Source: Acidobacteriota bacterium
Lineage (GTDB): Bacteria > Acidobacteriota > Terriglobia > Terriglobales > Acidobacteriaceae
Reading direction: 5' to 3'
DNA length: 64,000 nt
Assembly: GCA_021792135.1 (NCBI GenBank)
Contig: JAJYVF010000007.1
Span: forward strand, 62,001-126,000
Shown: piece by piece, positions 1 to 8,920 of the stretch
Layout of the letters: each line of letters starts with the position of its first letter
How positions within the stretch are numbered: the stretch's first letter is position 1
Translations under genes and position numbers: made by a program
Notes under the pieces: model-generated
Databases searched by the model: none
Told to the model about the DNA's origin: nothing
The model's input: only the letters and a program-made list of their open reading frames with translations

Positions 1-2516
1 ACAGAATTGAGCGGCGTATAGCCCCCGCGGTGCGCGCCCAGCCACATCTGAGGCTCCATCGCGGAAGCGAAGCGCGACTCCTCCACGGGGTTATACCCGG
101 GCGGATGAGTGCCGCGCAGCGGTATGTTCTCGAAATCCTGCATCGACATGTTATCGATCCAGTGGTTCATATACTGGACGGTCACAAAGTAGTTATTGCC
201 GCTTACCGGGTCAATCCAGTAACTGGGAGCAATCATGCCGTCGGAGGTCAGCGCGGTGATCACGTCATCCACCACGTCCTGCGCCGAGAGGCCGATCAGA
301 CTGGCTTTCTCGCGATCGATATTCAGCTGTATGCCCGGATAATCGAGGGACTGAGGAATATAGACGTCGCTGACGTTCGGCATTTGCCGGATCCTGCGGG
401 CAAGATCCTCGGCCATGGCCATCGCGCCGTTCATATCCATGGCCTTGACCTGGACATCGATCGGCGTCGCCAGACCCTTGTTGATGACCGAATCGATGAG
501 GCCTCCGGCCTGGTAATAGGTGGTCAGTTCAGGCATCTCGCGCGACAGACGCCGGCGCACACGCCGCATGTACTCATAGCTGCCGATCGAGTGATCTTCC
601 CTGAGGGCCGTCTGGACGAAGGCCGTATCCATGGACGCGTTCGGGGTGAAGATGGAAGAGAGATCGGGATAGACGCCGATATTGGACATGATCATCTGCA
701 GATCGGAGGGCTTGACGGTCTGGCGGATGATCTTTTCGACTTTGGCAATGTACTGGTTGCTGACCTCGATGCGCGTACCGCTGGGCATGCGCACATAGAT
801 GACGAACTGTCCGGGGTCGGTACGCGGGAAATAGGCTCTGCCAAGGAAGGGGAAGAGGCCTGCGAGGATGGCGATGATGCCGCCGAAGATGACCACAGCC
901 GTGAGGCCGGGTCGCACCAGCACACGTTTGGCGACTCCCTCGTACCAGTCCAGCATGTGCCGGAAGTGTTCATTGAACTTCGCGACAAATCGCTGAAAGA
1001 GGGATATGCGGCCAGTGTCGGCGTGGCTCTCGTCGCCCGTCGTATGGTGAATCCGCACGAACTGTGCGCAGAAGAGCGGCACCACCGTCATGGCGAAGAA
1101 GTAGGAGGCGAAGATGGAGAAGACGACGCCGAGGGCGAGCGGAGTAAAGATGTAGTGGCTGATACCGCTCAGAAAACTGACGGGGAAAAAGACGATGGAC
1201 GTGGTGGAGGTCGCGGCCAGCACGGCCAGCGAAACTTCCATGCCGCCCTTTTCCGCGGCGATGCGCGGGGGCTCGCCCATTTCCATGTAGCGGAAGATGT
1301 TTTCGAGGACGACGACAGAGTCGTCGATCAGGCGTGAAAAGGCCAGCGCGAGCCCGCCCAGCACCATGGTGTTAATCGAGTCGCCCATGGCGTGGGTGAG
1401 CAGGAGACAGACCAGCGCCGAGAGCGGGATCGACAGCATCACGGCAAAGGTTGCACGTGGGCTGCCGAGGAAAATCAGAATCATGATCCCGGTCAGAAAG
1501 AGGCCGATGCTCGCCTCTTTGACCAGATTCCTGATCGCCAGCCGGACGAAGATCGACTGATCGAAGACCACCGAGGCTTTGAGCTGGGACGGAACGTCGA
1601 GCAGGTGCTTGACGGCGGCCTTCATGCCGTCGACGATCTCGATGGTATTGCTGTCCCCGCCCTGCTTGAAGACGGGAACGTACACCGAGCGCTGGCCGTC
1701 AATGCGGACGATGTTGTACTGAAGAGCGCCGGAATCCTCGGCGTGCCCGATATCGGCTACCAGCACGGAGCCGTTCCCCACCGATCTAAGCGGCATCTCA
1801 TTCATTGACTTGGCGTCGGGGAACTGGCTGTTGGCGTAAATGTTGTAGTCTTTGGTGCCGATGCGGACGTCGCCGGCGGGAAGAATGAGGTTGGAGCTGT
1901 TGACCGAGTTGACTACGTCGTTGAGGCTCAGATTGCGAGCTTCCATCTTCAGTGGGTCGACGTAGATCTGAATCTGACGGTAGGTGCCGCCAAAGGGCTG
2001 GGGAACCGATGCGCCCTGTACGTTGGAGATCTGGTTGCGGACCTGGAACTGCGCGTAGTCCTTGAGCTGGGTTTCGTTCAGCCCCTTTCCTTCGAGCGAG
2101 ATCAGGCAGACGGGCTGACTGGAAGCGGTGAGACTGAGCACCACCGGCGGGAGGGTTCCTGGAGGCAGGCGACGCAGGTCGGCCATGGCCAGATTGGCCA
2201 CATCGCTGGCAGCCGCATTGGGGTCGGTGCCGGGGCGGAAGTAGAGCTTGATGAGGCTGACGCCGGTCAGTGACCGGGATTCCTGGTGATCGACGTTGGC
2301 GGCCAGCGTGAAAAAACGCTCGAAGGTGTCGGTGATGTCCGCCTCGATCTGCTCCGGAGGCATGCCGTTATAAAAGGTGGCCACCACCACTACCGGCATG
2401 TCGATGTTGGGAAAGAGGTCCACCGGCATGGAGACCATGTTCACCACGCCCACAAGCGAGACCATCAGGCAGAGCATGATGATGAAGTACGGAAATTTCA
2501 GTGCAAATTTTGGCAT
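1..2516 (-). CDS. RND efflux permease, AcrB/HAE-1 type (C-terminal part outside window)
   Basis: Inner-membrane, proton-driven pump subunit of a tripartite drug or metabolite exporter. About 838 codons are visible; the family usually has 1,020-1,070, so the last fifth lies beyond the window edge. The start is the ATG that follows the adaptor stop codon with no gap (TAAATG), which points to translational coupling. The N-terminus has one membrane helix followed by the typical PVDLFPNIDMPVV porter start. The proton-relay pair of aspartates is present in LIDDSVVVLENI near residues 396-397. A second porter start, RAYFPRTDPGQFV, opens the second half. The matching TolC-like channel is not in the window. 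The substrate cannot be read from the sequence. Confidence 0.95.
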   Translation of the reverse strand, partial: MPKFALKFPYFIIMLCLMVSLVGVVNMVSMPVDLFPNIDMPVVVVATFYNGMPPEQIEADITDTFERFFTLAANVDHQESRSLTGVSLIKLYFRPGTDPNAAASDVANLAMADLRRLPPGTLPPVVLSLTASSQPVCLISLEGKGLNETQLKDYAQFQVRNQISNVQGASVPQPFGGTYRQIQIYVDPLKMEARNLSLNDVVNSVNSSNLILPAGDVRIGTKDYNIYANSQFPDAKSMNEMPLRSVGNGSVLVADIGHAEDSGALQYNIVRIDGQRSVYVPVFKQGGDSNTIEIVDGMKAAVKHLLDVPSQLKASVVFDQSIFVRLAIRNLVKEASIGLFLTGIMILIFLGSPRATFAVMLSIPLSALVCLLLTHAMGDSINTMVLGGLALAFSRLIDDSVVVLENIFRYMEMGEPPRIAAEKGGMEVSLAVLAATSTTSIVFFPVSFLSGISHYIFTPLALGVVFSIFASYFFAMTVVPLFCAQFVRIHHTTGDESHADTGRISLFQRFVAKFNEHFRHMLDWYEGVAKRVLVRPGLTAVVIFGGIIAILAGLFPFLGRAYFPRTDPGQFVIYVRMPSGTRIEVSNQYIAKVEKIIRQTVKPSDLQMIMSNIGVYPDLSSIFTPNASMDTAFVQTALREDHSIGSYEYMRRVRRRLSREMPELTTYYQAGGLIDSVINKGLATPIDVQVKAMDMNGAMAMAEDLARRIRQMPNVSDVYIPQSLDYPGIQLNIDREKASLIGLSAQDVVDDVITALTSDGMIAPSYWIDPVSGNNYFVTVQYMNHWIDNMSMQDFENIPLRGTHPPGYNPVEESRFASAMEPQMWLGAHRGGYTPLNS

Positions 2517-3809
2517 TTACTGCTCGCTCCCGTTGGCTTCCTGCATCTCCGCTTTCATGTCGATGACACCGCCGGACATATGGACCGTCTCCGAGGGAGG
2601 AGTTTTGGTCAGCACCGGAGTGACGGCCTCGTTTTCGGCGTATTTTTGCTGCCCGCCAAGGATCACCTGCTCCCCGGGCTGGAGGCCGCCGGTGATCTCA
2701 GCCAGTTTTGTTCCCTGAATGCCGACCTGGACGGTGCGAACTTGCACATGACCGTCGGTCCCGACGGTGTAGACCTGCTGCTGGTTTCCGTTCAGGACCA
2801 GAGCTTCGACGGGGATGGTCAGCACATTCTTTGCGCTGGCAAGCTGCAGCAGCACATTGGCGTACATGCCGGAATCGATGGAGTAATTCGCGTTGGGAAC
2901 ATCGATTTCCGTCTGCATGGTGCGGGTTTCGAAATTGACCTCGCGGGTGAAGCGAACCACCTTGCCCGCGAAGGAGCGATTGAGAGCATCCACACGGACC
3001 TGCATGGAATCGCCGAGGTGGATATAGTGCACATACTGTTCCGGGACGGGCAGGCGCAGGCGCATCAGATCGCTTTGCCCCAGCTTCACAATCGGCAGAT
3101 CCTGCTCGTTGGAGTTCATGCCGGACTGAATCAGAGCTCCGGTATCGGCATAGCGCCAGAGAATGACACCGCTGAGCGGCGCCGTGACATTGGTGTAGTC
3201 TTCGAGCGCGTTCACGCGATCGTTATTCGCCTGAGCCACTTGCAGTCCCTTCTGGGCCGCTGCGAGTGAAGCCTTGGCGGCATCGACGGCGGCCGCCGAA
3301 GAGAGATCCTTCGCCTGAGCATCGTCGAGCTCCTGCTGCGCCACCAGACCCGGCTCCGCCTTTGCGGTCTGCTGCAGGCGAGTGTCATCCAGACGAAGCG
3401 CCTCATGCGTGGACTCAGCGCGCGCCACTTCATGCTGGGCACGGACGATTTCCTCCTTGGCGCGCTGCACGGCAAAAGCGGTCTCAGCGAGCTGTGCCTT
3501 CAGCTCGGGGATCTCCAGAATGGCAAGAGTTTCGCCCTGGTGTACACGGTCGCCGATGTCGACGTAGATGTTGCGGATGAAACCGGTCACTTTGGGATGG
3601 ACATCCACAACCTGATAGGGCTGGAACTGACCGGCAAGGGTAAGAACCTGATCGATATCGCCGCGCTGGACGGCGGCCACCTGCGCGGCCGGCGGTCCGG
3701 GCGCAGCCTCAACAGAAGTGCCGTGGTTGTGCCCGTGCATAACTACGAGGGCGGCCAGAGCAATGCCAAAGGCAGCGGCGGAGAGAATGACCCACAAACG
3801 CTTACGCAT
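2517..3809 (-). CDS. RND efflux periplasmic adaptor (HlyD/MexA family)
   Basis: Membrane-fusion protein that links the RND pump to an outer-membrane channel. The start is the ATG giving MRKRLWVIL, 34 codons inside the longest open frame; it puts a single N-terminal membrane anchor (about residues 5-24) at the start, as expected. After it come a lipoyl-like half motif (QVAAVQRGDIDQVLTLAGQ), a long alpha-helical hairpin rich in Ala, Gln and Glu (about 95-195), and beta-barrel segments (VRVDALNRSFAGKVVRF). The length of 430 aa is normal. The stop abuts the start of the permease, so the two genes form an operon with the adaptor first. Confidence 0.95.
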   Translation of the reverse strand: MRKRLWVILSAAAFGIALAALVVMHGHNHGTSVEAAPGPPAAQVAAVQRGDIDQVLTLAGQFQPYQVVDVHPKVTGFIRNIYVDIGDRVHQGETLAILEIPELKAQLAETAFAVQRAKEEIVRAQHEVARAESTHEALRLDDTRLQQTAKAEPGLVAQQELDDAQAKDLSSAAAVDAAKASLAAAQKGLQVAQANNDRVNALEDYTNVTAPLSGVILWRYADTGALIQSGMNSNEQDLPIVKLGQSDLMRLRLPVPEQYVHYIHLGDSMQVRVDALNRSFAGKVVRFTREVNFETRTMQTEIDVPNANYSIDSGMYANVLLQLASAKNVLTIPVEALVLNGNQQQVYTVGTDGHVQVRTVQVGIQGTKLAEITGGLQPGEQVILGGQQKYAENEAVTPVLTKTPPSETVHMSGGVIDMKAEMQEANGSEQ

Positions 3810-3939
3810 ACCGGGATTCACCTGTTTGCTGAATTTTAGGAGTGGTCCGGAGAACAACCTGCTGAGATTCGCCGGCGGGGAGCTGTCCCGGGGAAGCCCG
3901 GAGCAGCGCATCCACCGACGCGCGGAGACTCGATGCGGA

Positions 3940-4344
3940 TCAGCGAAAGGACGGCGGGGGACGGCTGAGTACAGGCTCGTTCACTGCGAACTCCGGCGGA
4001 CTGTCCGCCCCGCCGGGGACAAAACCCCAGCGGGCGGACCCGGTAAAGAACCGGGCGGAGAGCAGGGTAAAACCAGCCAGTGCCAACAGACTGAAAGGAA
4101 GGAGCCTGCTCAGATCCGTGACGTGGCGGAGGTCTAACTCCGGCAAGGTTGTCCGTTTCTCTCCATACAGGAGCTTGGCAACCGGTATGCGATGGGAAGG
4201 CGCGTGGGGCGGATCGTAGAGGGAGAGCTTGTAATTCAGCCCCCAGGCAAAGATGCAGACACCGAGCAGAATCAGCCCAAACGCGCAGGCCCGGAGGCTC
4301 CTGCGCCCACAAAGCAGCGAGGGTCTGATTTCCTGATCTGACAT
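3940..4344 (-). CDS. Small membrane protein of unknown function
   Basis: I do not recognise this 134-aa protein. Two hydrophobic segments are visible, ACAFGLILLGVCIFAWGL near the N-terminus and LPFSLLALAGFTLLSA in the second half, with a polar stretch between them that would face one side of the membrane. I chose the ATG at 4344 (MSDQE); an in-frame TTG at 4362 would add six residues. It lies upstream of, and on the same strand as, the RND pair, with about 130 bases between, and is divergent from lpxD. A role in the efflux operon is possible but unsupported. Confidence 0.55.
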   Translation of the reverse strand: MSDQEIRPSLLCGRRSLRACAFGLILLGVCIFAWGLNYKLSLYDPPHAPSHRIPVAKLLYGEKRTTLPELDLRHVTDLSRLLPFSLLALAGFTLLSARFFTGSARWGFVPGGADSPPEFAVNEPVLSRPPPSFR

Positions 4345-4458
4345 GGGGTGAGCGGAGTTCAACGCGGTGCTGTTTTGATGATGCCACAGCCTTAGACGTT
4401 TGCAAAGCTGCGCGGGTAAGCATCGCCTTCGGAAATGCTTTCATTGAAAAGGCTTACA

Positions 4459-5472
4459 ATGGCCATTATGCAATCCGCCGAACTGGCGCGCGTGCTCGGT
4501 GCGGAGCTGCGCGGAGATCCCGAACTGGAGATTACCGGGGTTGCCGGCATCGAAGAGGCCGGGCCGGGGCAGGTTACCTTTATAGCTAACCCCAGGTATG
4601 CCGCCCTGGCCAGGACCACGCAGGCAGCCGCCATCCTGGTCGCACCGGATTTTCCTGCCATCCCGGCCGCCACGCTGCGGGTGAAAAACCCCTACCTGGC
4701 GTTTGCGCGGGCGGTGGAGCTTTTCTACAGCCCGCCGGCCTGGACGCCGGGAATCGATCCGGCCGCGGCGGTGCACCCGACCGCGAAGATTGGCGCCCGT
4801 GCCCACATCGGCCCTTTTGCGGTGATCGGGGAGAACGCGACGATCGGAGACGATGCTGTCATTCTGCCTCATGTGGTGATTTACCCCGGGGTGAGGATCG
4901 GAGACCGCTTTTTCGCGCACGCTCATGCCGTGGTCCGCGAATTTTGCCGGCTCGGAGACGACGTTCTGTTGCAGAACGGCGCGGTGGTGGGGTCAGACGG
5001 CTTCGGATTTGCCAGGGATGCCGCCGGGCAGTGGCACAAGATCCCTCAGTCCGGTCCGACGATTCTCGGCAACCGGGTCGAAGTGCAGACGAATTCCTGC
5101 ATCGACCGGGCCAGCGTGGGCGCGACGCGGATCGGGGATGGGGTGAAGGTCGATAACCTCGTGCAGGTGGGGCATGGCTCCTCGGTGGGGCAGAACACGC
5201 TGCTTTGCGCTCAGGTGGGGCTGGCCGGGTCGACCCATGTCGGCAGGAATGTCATCCTTGCCGGACAGGTAGGCGTCGCCGGCCACTGCAACATCGGCGA
5301 CGGCGTCATTGCCATCGCCCAGGCCGGGCTGCACGGGGACATTCCGGCGGGATCGACGCTGGCTGGATCGCCGGCCTTCGACCACAAACAGTGGCTGCGC
5401 GCCACGGCCCTGTTCAGCCGACTTCCCGAGCTGGTCAGGCAATTGCAGCGCAAGGCGAAACGCGAAGAGTAA
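4459..5472 (+). CDS. lpxD: UDP-3-O-(3-hydroxyacyl)glucosamine N-acyltransferase LpxD
   Basis: Third step of lipid A synthesis: moves a hydroxyacyl chain from acyl carrier protein to UDP-3-O-acylglucosamine. The N-terminal uridine-binding domain covers about residues 1-100. It is followed by a left-handed beta-helix of hexapeptide repeats (for example IGARAHIGPFAVIGENATIG) to about residue 310. The catalytic histidine falls at residue 239 (LVQVGHGSSVG), the same number as in the E. coli enzyme. I use the ATG at 4459 (MAIMQSAEL); an in-frame ATG at 4435 adds eight residues and is less like the family. It stands alone here, without lpxA or fabZ next to it, and is evidence for a lipid A outer membrane. 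Confidence 0.96.
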   Translation: MAIMQSAELARVLGAELRGDPELEITGVAGIEEAGPGQVTFIANPRYAALARTTQAAAILVAPDFPAIPAATLRVKNPYLAFARAVELFYSPPAWTPGIDPAAAVHPTAKIGARAHIGPFAVIGENATIGDDAVILPHVVIYPGVRIGDRFFAHAHAVVREFCRLGDDVLLQNGAVVGSDGFGFARDAAGQWHKIPQSGPTILGNRVEVQTNSCIDRASVGATRIGDGVKVDNLVQVGHGSSVGQNTLLCAQVGLAGSTHVGRNVILAGQVGVAGHCNIGDGVIAIAQAGLHGDIPAGSTLAGSPAFDHKQWLRATALFSRLPELVRQLQRKAKREE

Positions 5473-5537
5473 AGTGGAATGGGTACGGAGGTTTGCGGTG
5501 CCGCACACACCGATGGCGCCCTAATCCGCATCCTACT

Positions 5538-6347
5538 ATGTTCATGCCGACGAACGATCAGGAATCTTCCTTAACCCTAGTCCCGCCGCCGCCGCCCGCG
5601 CCGATCCGCGTCCTCCTGCTCGACGATCATCCGGAAAACCTCCTGCTGCGTTCCACGATCCTGCGGAAGTATGGCTACATGACGGAGACGGCCGGCACGA
5701 TTGAGGAAGCGGAGCGGCTGCTGGACAAAATCGACATCGCGGTGCTGGACTATCACCTCGGGGAGGGCAAATTCGGCACCGATGTAGCCGCCGAACTGAG
5801 GAAGCGGCGTCCGCAGGTGCCGATCATCATCCTGTCGGCCACGCTGGAGCGGCGCTTCGGCGGCGTGGAGGACATGCACCTGCTGAAGGGATACAGCTCC
5901 ATCGACGACCTGGTGACGGCGCTGCGCTCGTTTGAGGCCAAGCGCCGGGGCAGACCGGTGGTGGTGGATGCGCGGGACTTCTTCTATTCCCGTATCAACA
6001 TGGCCATGGGCGACGACGTCGTGCTCGAGATCCTCGACGGCGAGGGAACCTGGCAGTATGTCAACGAAACCTGCGCGCGCTTGATGGAAAAACCGCGCGA
6101 CTGGTTCCCCGGCCGCAATATGTTCGAGGAGATTCCCGAACTGGCGGCCGACTGGGCCGATATCCTGCGCACCGTTGCCGAAACTCGTGAAACCTACATC
6201 GACCGCACCTTCCGCGGCGTACTCAACCTGCCCAGCACCGGCAATCGCTGGGTGTGGAATGTGCTCGCCTTCCCGATTACCCTGCACAACCGCGAGACCG
6301 GAGTGGTGCTCACGGCCCGGGCGCTCGAGCGGAAACCTCTGGTGTGA
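5538..6347 (+). CDS. Response-regulator receiver domain fused to a PAS domain
   Basis: A 269-aa two-domain signalling protein. The receiver domain spans about residues 18-135: it starts with IRVLLLDDHPENLLL, has the phospho-acceptor aspartate in IAVLDYHLGEG, and ends with a conserved lysine in LLKGYS. From about residue 150 a PAS-like domain follows (VVLEILDGEGTWQYVNETC). No DNA-binding, GGDEF or kinase domain is present. The start is the ATG giving MFMPTND, where the receiver reading begins; the open frame extends far upstream, but only over the lpxD 3' end in another frame. No partner kinase is adjacent. It is probably a phospho-dependent or ligand-sensing protein-protein switch, but the partner is unknown. 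Confidence 0.85.
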   Translation: MFMPTNDQESSLTLVPPPPPAPIRVLLLDDHPENLLLRSTILRKYGYMTETAGTIEEAERLLDKIDIAVLDYHLGEGKFGTDVAAELRKRRPQVPIIILSATLERRFGGVEDMHLLKGYSSIDDLVTALRSFEAKRRGRPVVVDARDFFYSRINMAMGDDVVLEILDGEGTWQYVNETCARLMEKPRDWFPGRNMFEEIPELAADWADILRTVAETRETYIDRTFRGVLNLPSTGNRWVWNVLAFPITLHNRETGVVLTARALERKPLV

Positions 6348-6360
6348 ACGGCTCTCGCTG

Positions 6361-6732
6361 ATGCGCAATATAGCCCGGCAGGCAACCGCAGGCACCGCGA
6401 TTCTCGCCCTGCTGACCCTTTGTGCCGGCTGCCGCTCGCCCTGGGTGCAGGCCACGGTTGCGAACCGGCAAAACACGCCGGTGCAGCTGGTGGAGGTGGA
6501 TTATCCCGGCGGTACCTTCGGCGTGCAGACGATCGCCGCCCACGCCAGCTATCACTACCGCTTTCACATCCTCGACAGCGGGAGCATCACACTCGATTTC
6601 ACCGATTCCGCCAACCATAGCCACACGTCGAAGGGTCCGGAGGTGCGCCCCGGGCAGCAGGGCACGCTGCGGATCGACATTGAGCCCGACGGAAAAGTGA
6701 CCTGGCAACCATCGCTGACGAGCCCGAAATGA
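6361..6732 (+). CDS. Small putative lipoprotein
   Basis: 123 aa with an N-terminal hydrophobic segment that ends in LTLCAGC, a weak lipobox, so a lipid-anchored envelope protein is likely. The mature part reads as a single beta-sandwich-like domain (VQLVEVDYPGGTFGVQTIA, then YHYRFHILDSGSITLDF), a pattern that is frequent in small unannotated lipoproteins. It starts 13 bases after the stop of the receiver-PAS gene and may be cotranscribed with it. I cannot name a function. Confidence 0.7.
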   Translation: MRNIARQATAGTAILALLTLCAGCRSPWVQATVANRQNTPVQLVEVDYPGGTFGVQTIAAHASYHYRFHILDSGSITLDFTDSANHSHTSKGPEVRPGQQGTLRIDIEPDGKVTWQPSLTSPK

Positions 6733-6872
6733 TGTGAGCGCCGAACCGGCCAACCGATCTGAAGTCCGCACCCAGCCCGCCGGGGTCTCGCCCCGCTAGC
6801 CCGTTCCCTTCCCTTTCTGGCAAACTGGACCAACCGCTGCATTGACGTGACCGTCGTCCGGGAGGCGCTCCT

Positions 6873-7661
6873 GTGATCCAGGTGGAAAACCTGACCAAAA
6901 CGTTCGATCACTTCACCGCCGTAAAAGACATTTCTTTTCACGTGGATGCGGGGGAGATCTTCGCCTTTCTCGGCCCCAACGGCGCAGGCAAAACGACAAC
7001 CATCAAGATGCTGACGACCCTGCTCCGGCCCACCAGCGGGCGGATTCATCTGGACGGCTTCGACCCCTGGGTGCGCCAGCGCGAGGCGCGGCAGAGCTTC
7101 GGCATTGTCTTCCAGGATCCCAGCCTCGACAGCGAGCAGACCGCGTACGAGAACATGGAGCTGCACGGCATTCTCTACCATGTGCCGCACCGGGTGCGGG
7201 CGGAGAGAATCGAGACGCTGCTGCGGCTCTTCGAGCTGTGGGAGCGGCGCGGCGACTATGTGAAGACCTTCTCCGGCGGGATGAAGCGGCGCCTGGAGAT
7301 TGCGCGCGGATTCCTGCACACGCCGAAGATCCTCTTCCTCGATGAGCCGACCCTCGGCCTCGATCCGCAGAGCCGGAACCAGCTGTGGACCCACGTGAAG
7401 GCCATCAACGAGAAGGAAAAGACCACCGTCTTTCTGACCACGCACTACATGGACGAGGCGGATCGGGTGGCGCACCGCATCGCCATCATGGATCACGGCG
7501 CGATTGTTGCCATCGGAACCTCGGCGGAACTGAGGGCGCGCACCAGCACCGATTCGCTCGAAGGGGCGTTTCTGGCGCTCACCGGAACTTCGCTGCGCGA
7601 CGAGAGCGCCAGCTCCACCGACAACCTTCGCCGCTTTGCGCAGATGTGGCAGCGCAGGTAA
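6873..7661 (+). CDS. ABC transporter ATP-binding protein, DrrA-like
   Basis: ATPase of an ABC-2 type exporter. Walker A is FLGPNGAGKTTTIKM near residue 35, the signature motif is TFSGGMKRRLEIA, and Walker B is ILFLDEPTLGLDP followed by the H-loop in FLTTHYMDEADR. The start codon is GTG (GTGATCCAGGTGG). At 262 aa it is shorter than most DrrA proteins (about 310-330), mainly through a reduced C-terminal tail. The permease gene begins nine bases after its stop, so the two form one transcription unit. The daunorubicin-type family exports drugs, lipids or polysaccharide precursors; the substrate here is unknown. Confidence 0.93.
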   Translation: MIQVENLTKTFDHFTAVKDISFHVDAGEIFAFLGPNGAGKTTTIKMLTTLLRPTSGRIHLDGFDPWVRQREARQSFGIVFQDPSLDSEQTAYENMELHGILYHVPHRVRAERIETLLRLFELWERRGDYVKTFSGGMKRRLEIARGFLHTPKILFLDEPTLGLDPQSRNQLWTHVKAINEKEKTTVFLTTHYMDEADRVAHRIAIMDHGAIVAIGTSAELRARTSTDSLEGAFLALTGTSLRDESASSTDNLRRFAQMWQRR

Positions 7662-7670
7662 GGAGAAACG

Positions 7671-8417
7671 ATGGGCGCGATCTACATCATGTGGCTGCGG
7701 GAGCTGAAGCGGTATGTTCGCTCGCGAGCGCAGATCGTCGTTTCCCTCGGCCAGCCGGCGCTGTATCTGCTGGCGCTGGGGTATGGGTTTGGGCCGGTCT
7801 TCGCCAAAGCCGGCGCCGGCAATTATCTCCAGTTCATGGCGCCCGGCGTAATGGGGATGACGGTGCTGTTCAGCTCCGTTTTTTCGGGAATGGCCATGCT
7901 GTGGGACCGGCAGTTCGGATTCCTGAAGGAGACGCTGGTGGCGCCGGTGCCGCGGCTGCACATCATGCTGGGACGGACGCTGGGCGGGGCCACGGTGGCG
8001 ATCATCCAGGGTCTGCTGATCCTGGTGGTCTGCCTGATCGCCGGTTTCCGCCCGCACCTGTGGATCGCCATTCCGGCGTCCTTCGTCTTCGTCGCGATGA
8101 TCGCCATCGTCTTTGCGGCACTCGGGGCGTCGATCGGCTCGGTGATCCAGGATATGCAGGGCTTTCAGCTGCTGATGAACTTCCTGGTGATGCCGATCTT
8201 CTTTCTCTCCGGAGCGCTGTACCCGCTCAGCAACCTGCCCCGCGTGCTGACCTGGATCACCCATGCCGATCCGCTCTCCTACGGGATCGACGGGCTGCGT
8301 GGCGTGCTGATCGGGAGCTGGCAGTTCAGCTTCGCGCTGGACCTGGCAATCCTGGCGGTGCTGGCGGCGGCGTTCTTATCGGTAAGTGCCTGGCTGTTTT
8401 CGCGAATTCAGCTATAG
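7671..8417 (+). CDS. ABC-2 type permease, DrrB-like
   Basis: Six-helix permease partner of the preceding ATPase. The 248-aa protein opens with a cytoplasmic amphipathic stretch (YIMWLRELKRYVRSRAQ) and contains the family hallmark LVMPIFFLSGALYPL before the last helices. An RBS-like AGGAGA lies five bases before the ATG. The very close spacing to the ATPase gene and the full set of helices suggest a functional exporter. No regulator lies next to it, unless the receiver-PAS protein upstream acts on it. Confidence 0.93.
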   Translation: MGAIYIMWLRELKRYVRSRAQIVVSLGQPALYLLALGYGFGPVFAKAGAGNYLQFMAPGVMGMTVLFSSVFSGMAMLWDRQFGFLKETLVAPVPRLHIMLGRTLGGATVAIIQGLLILVVCLIAGFRPHLWIAIPASFVFVAMIAIVFAALGASIGSVIQDMQGFQLLMNFLVMPIFFLSGALYPLSNLPRVLTWITHADPLSYGIDGLRGVLIGSWQFSFALDLAILAVLAAAFLSVSAWLFSRIQL

Positions 8418-8435
8418 AGACGGGGGCAATCGCCA

Positions 8436-8786
8436 ATGAAGATCGTGGACCGGGTTCTCGGGTACCTGCTGGCACTGGGCGCGATTCTGCACGGGGTAGG
8501 CTCCTGGGCCGCCTACCATGGACAGCCGGTGACCCTGCTCTGGGCGCTGGCAACGTCCTACGCCGTCCTGCTGCTGGCGGCGCTCAACCTGCTGCGGTCG
8601 GCGCGCCCCGCCGATCACGCCCTCGCCTGGGTCAGCTTCGCCGGATGTGTTATCTGGATCGGTTTTGTCCTCTGGTTCGGCATCCTCATCCACAACATGC
8701 TGGACTTCCGGCCCCTGACACATCTTGTACTTACGGCCTTTCTGGCGGCGTTCAGCCTGCGCGGAGTCCGGCGTCCGGCCAAATGA
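8436..8786 (+). CDS. Small four-helix membrane protein
   Basis: 116 aa, almost entirely hydrophobic. Four membrane segments can be drawn: GYLLALGAILHGVGSWA, LLWALATSYAVLLLAALNLL, LAWVSFAGCVIWIGFVLW, and a last one near LVLTAFLAAFSL. It begins 18 bases after the ABC permease stop and ends just before a strong terminator, so it is the last gene of the ABC transcription unit. I do not recognise the family; an accessory role for the exporter is only an inference from position. Confidence 0.75.
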   Translation: MKIVDRVLGYLLALGAILHGVGSWAAYHGQPVTLLWALATSYAVLLLAALNLLRSARPADHALAWVSFAGCVIWIGFVLWFGILIHNMLDFRPLTHLVLTAFLAAFSLRGVRRPAK

Positions 8787-8806
8787 CCAACCGCCGGCAT
8801 TCTCCG

Positions 8807-8835
8807 ACCCGGCAATCAGCCCTTGCCGGGTTTTG
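8807..8835 (+). terminator. Rho-independent terminator after the ABC exporter unit
   Basis: A perfect nine-base stem (ACCCGGCAA with TTGCCGGGT, loop of seven) is followed by TTTT. It lies 20 bases after the stop of the small membrane protein gene. Confidence 0.85.
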
Positions 8836-8851
8836 CGCATCCCTCTATAGA
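8823..8851 (+). promoter_or_regulatory. Possible sigma-70-type promoter for exbB/exbD
   Basis: TTGCCG (8823-8828) and TATAGA (8846-8851) are separated by exactly 17 bases and lie about 70 bases before the exbB start. The -35 box overlaps the 3' arm of the preceding terminator stem. Only the spacing and consensus match support it. Confidence 0.4.
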
Positions 8852-8920
8852 GAAGGTTACCTGCACCTGCCGGGCAACCCTCCGCTCCATTCCGGGTTCT
8901 GGTAACGTGATACACAGGCA

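Noticed and set aside
30-1337. Long plus-strand frame of 435 codons
   Set aside because: It is rich in His, Asp and Arg and reads opposite to the RND permease, whose translation has all family motifs. It is an antisense shadow.
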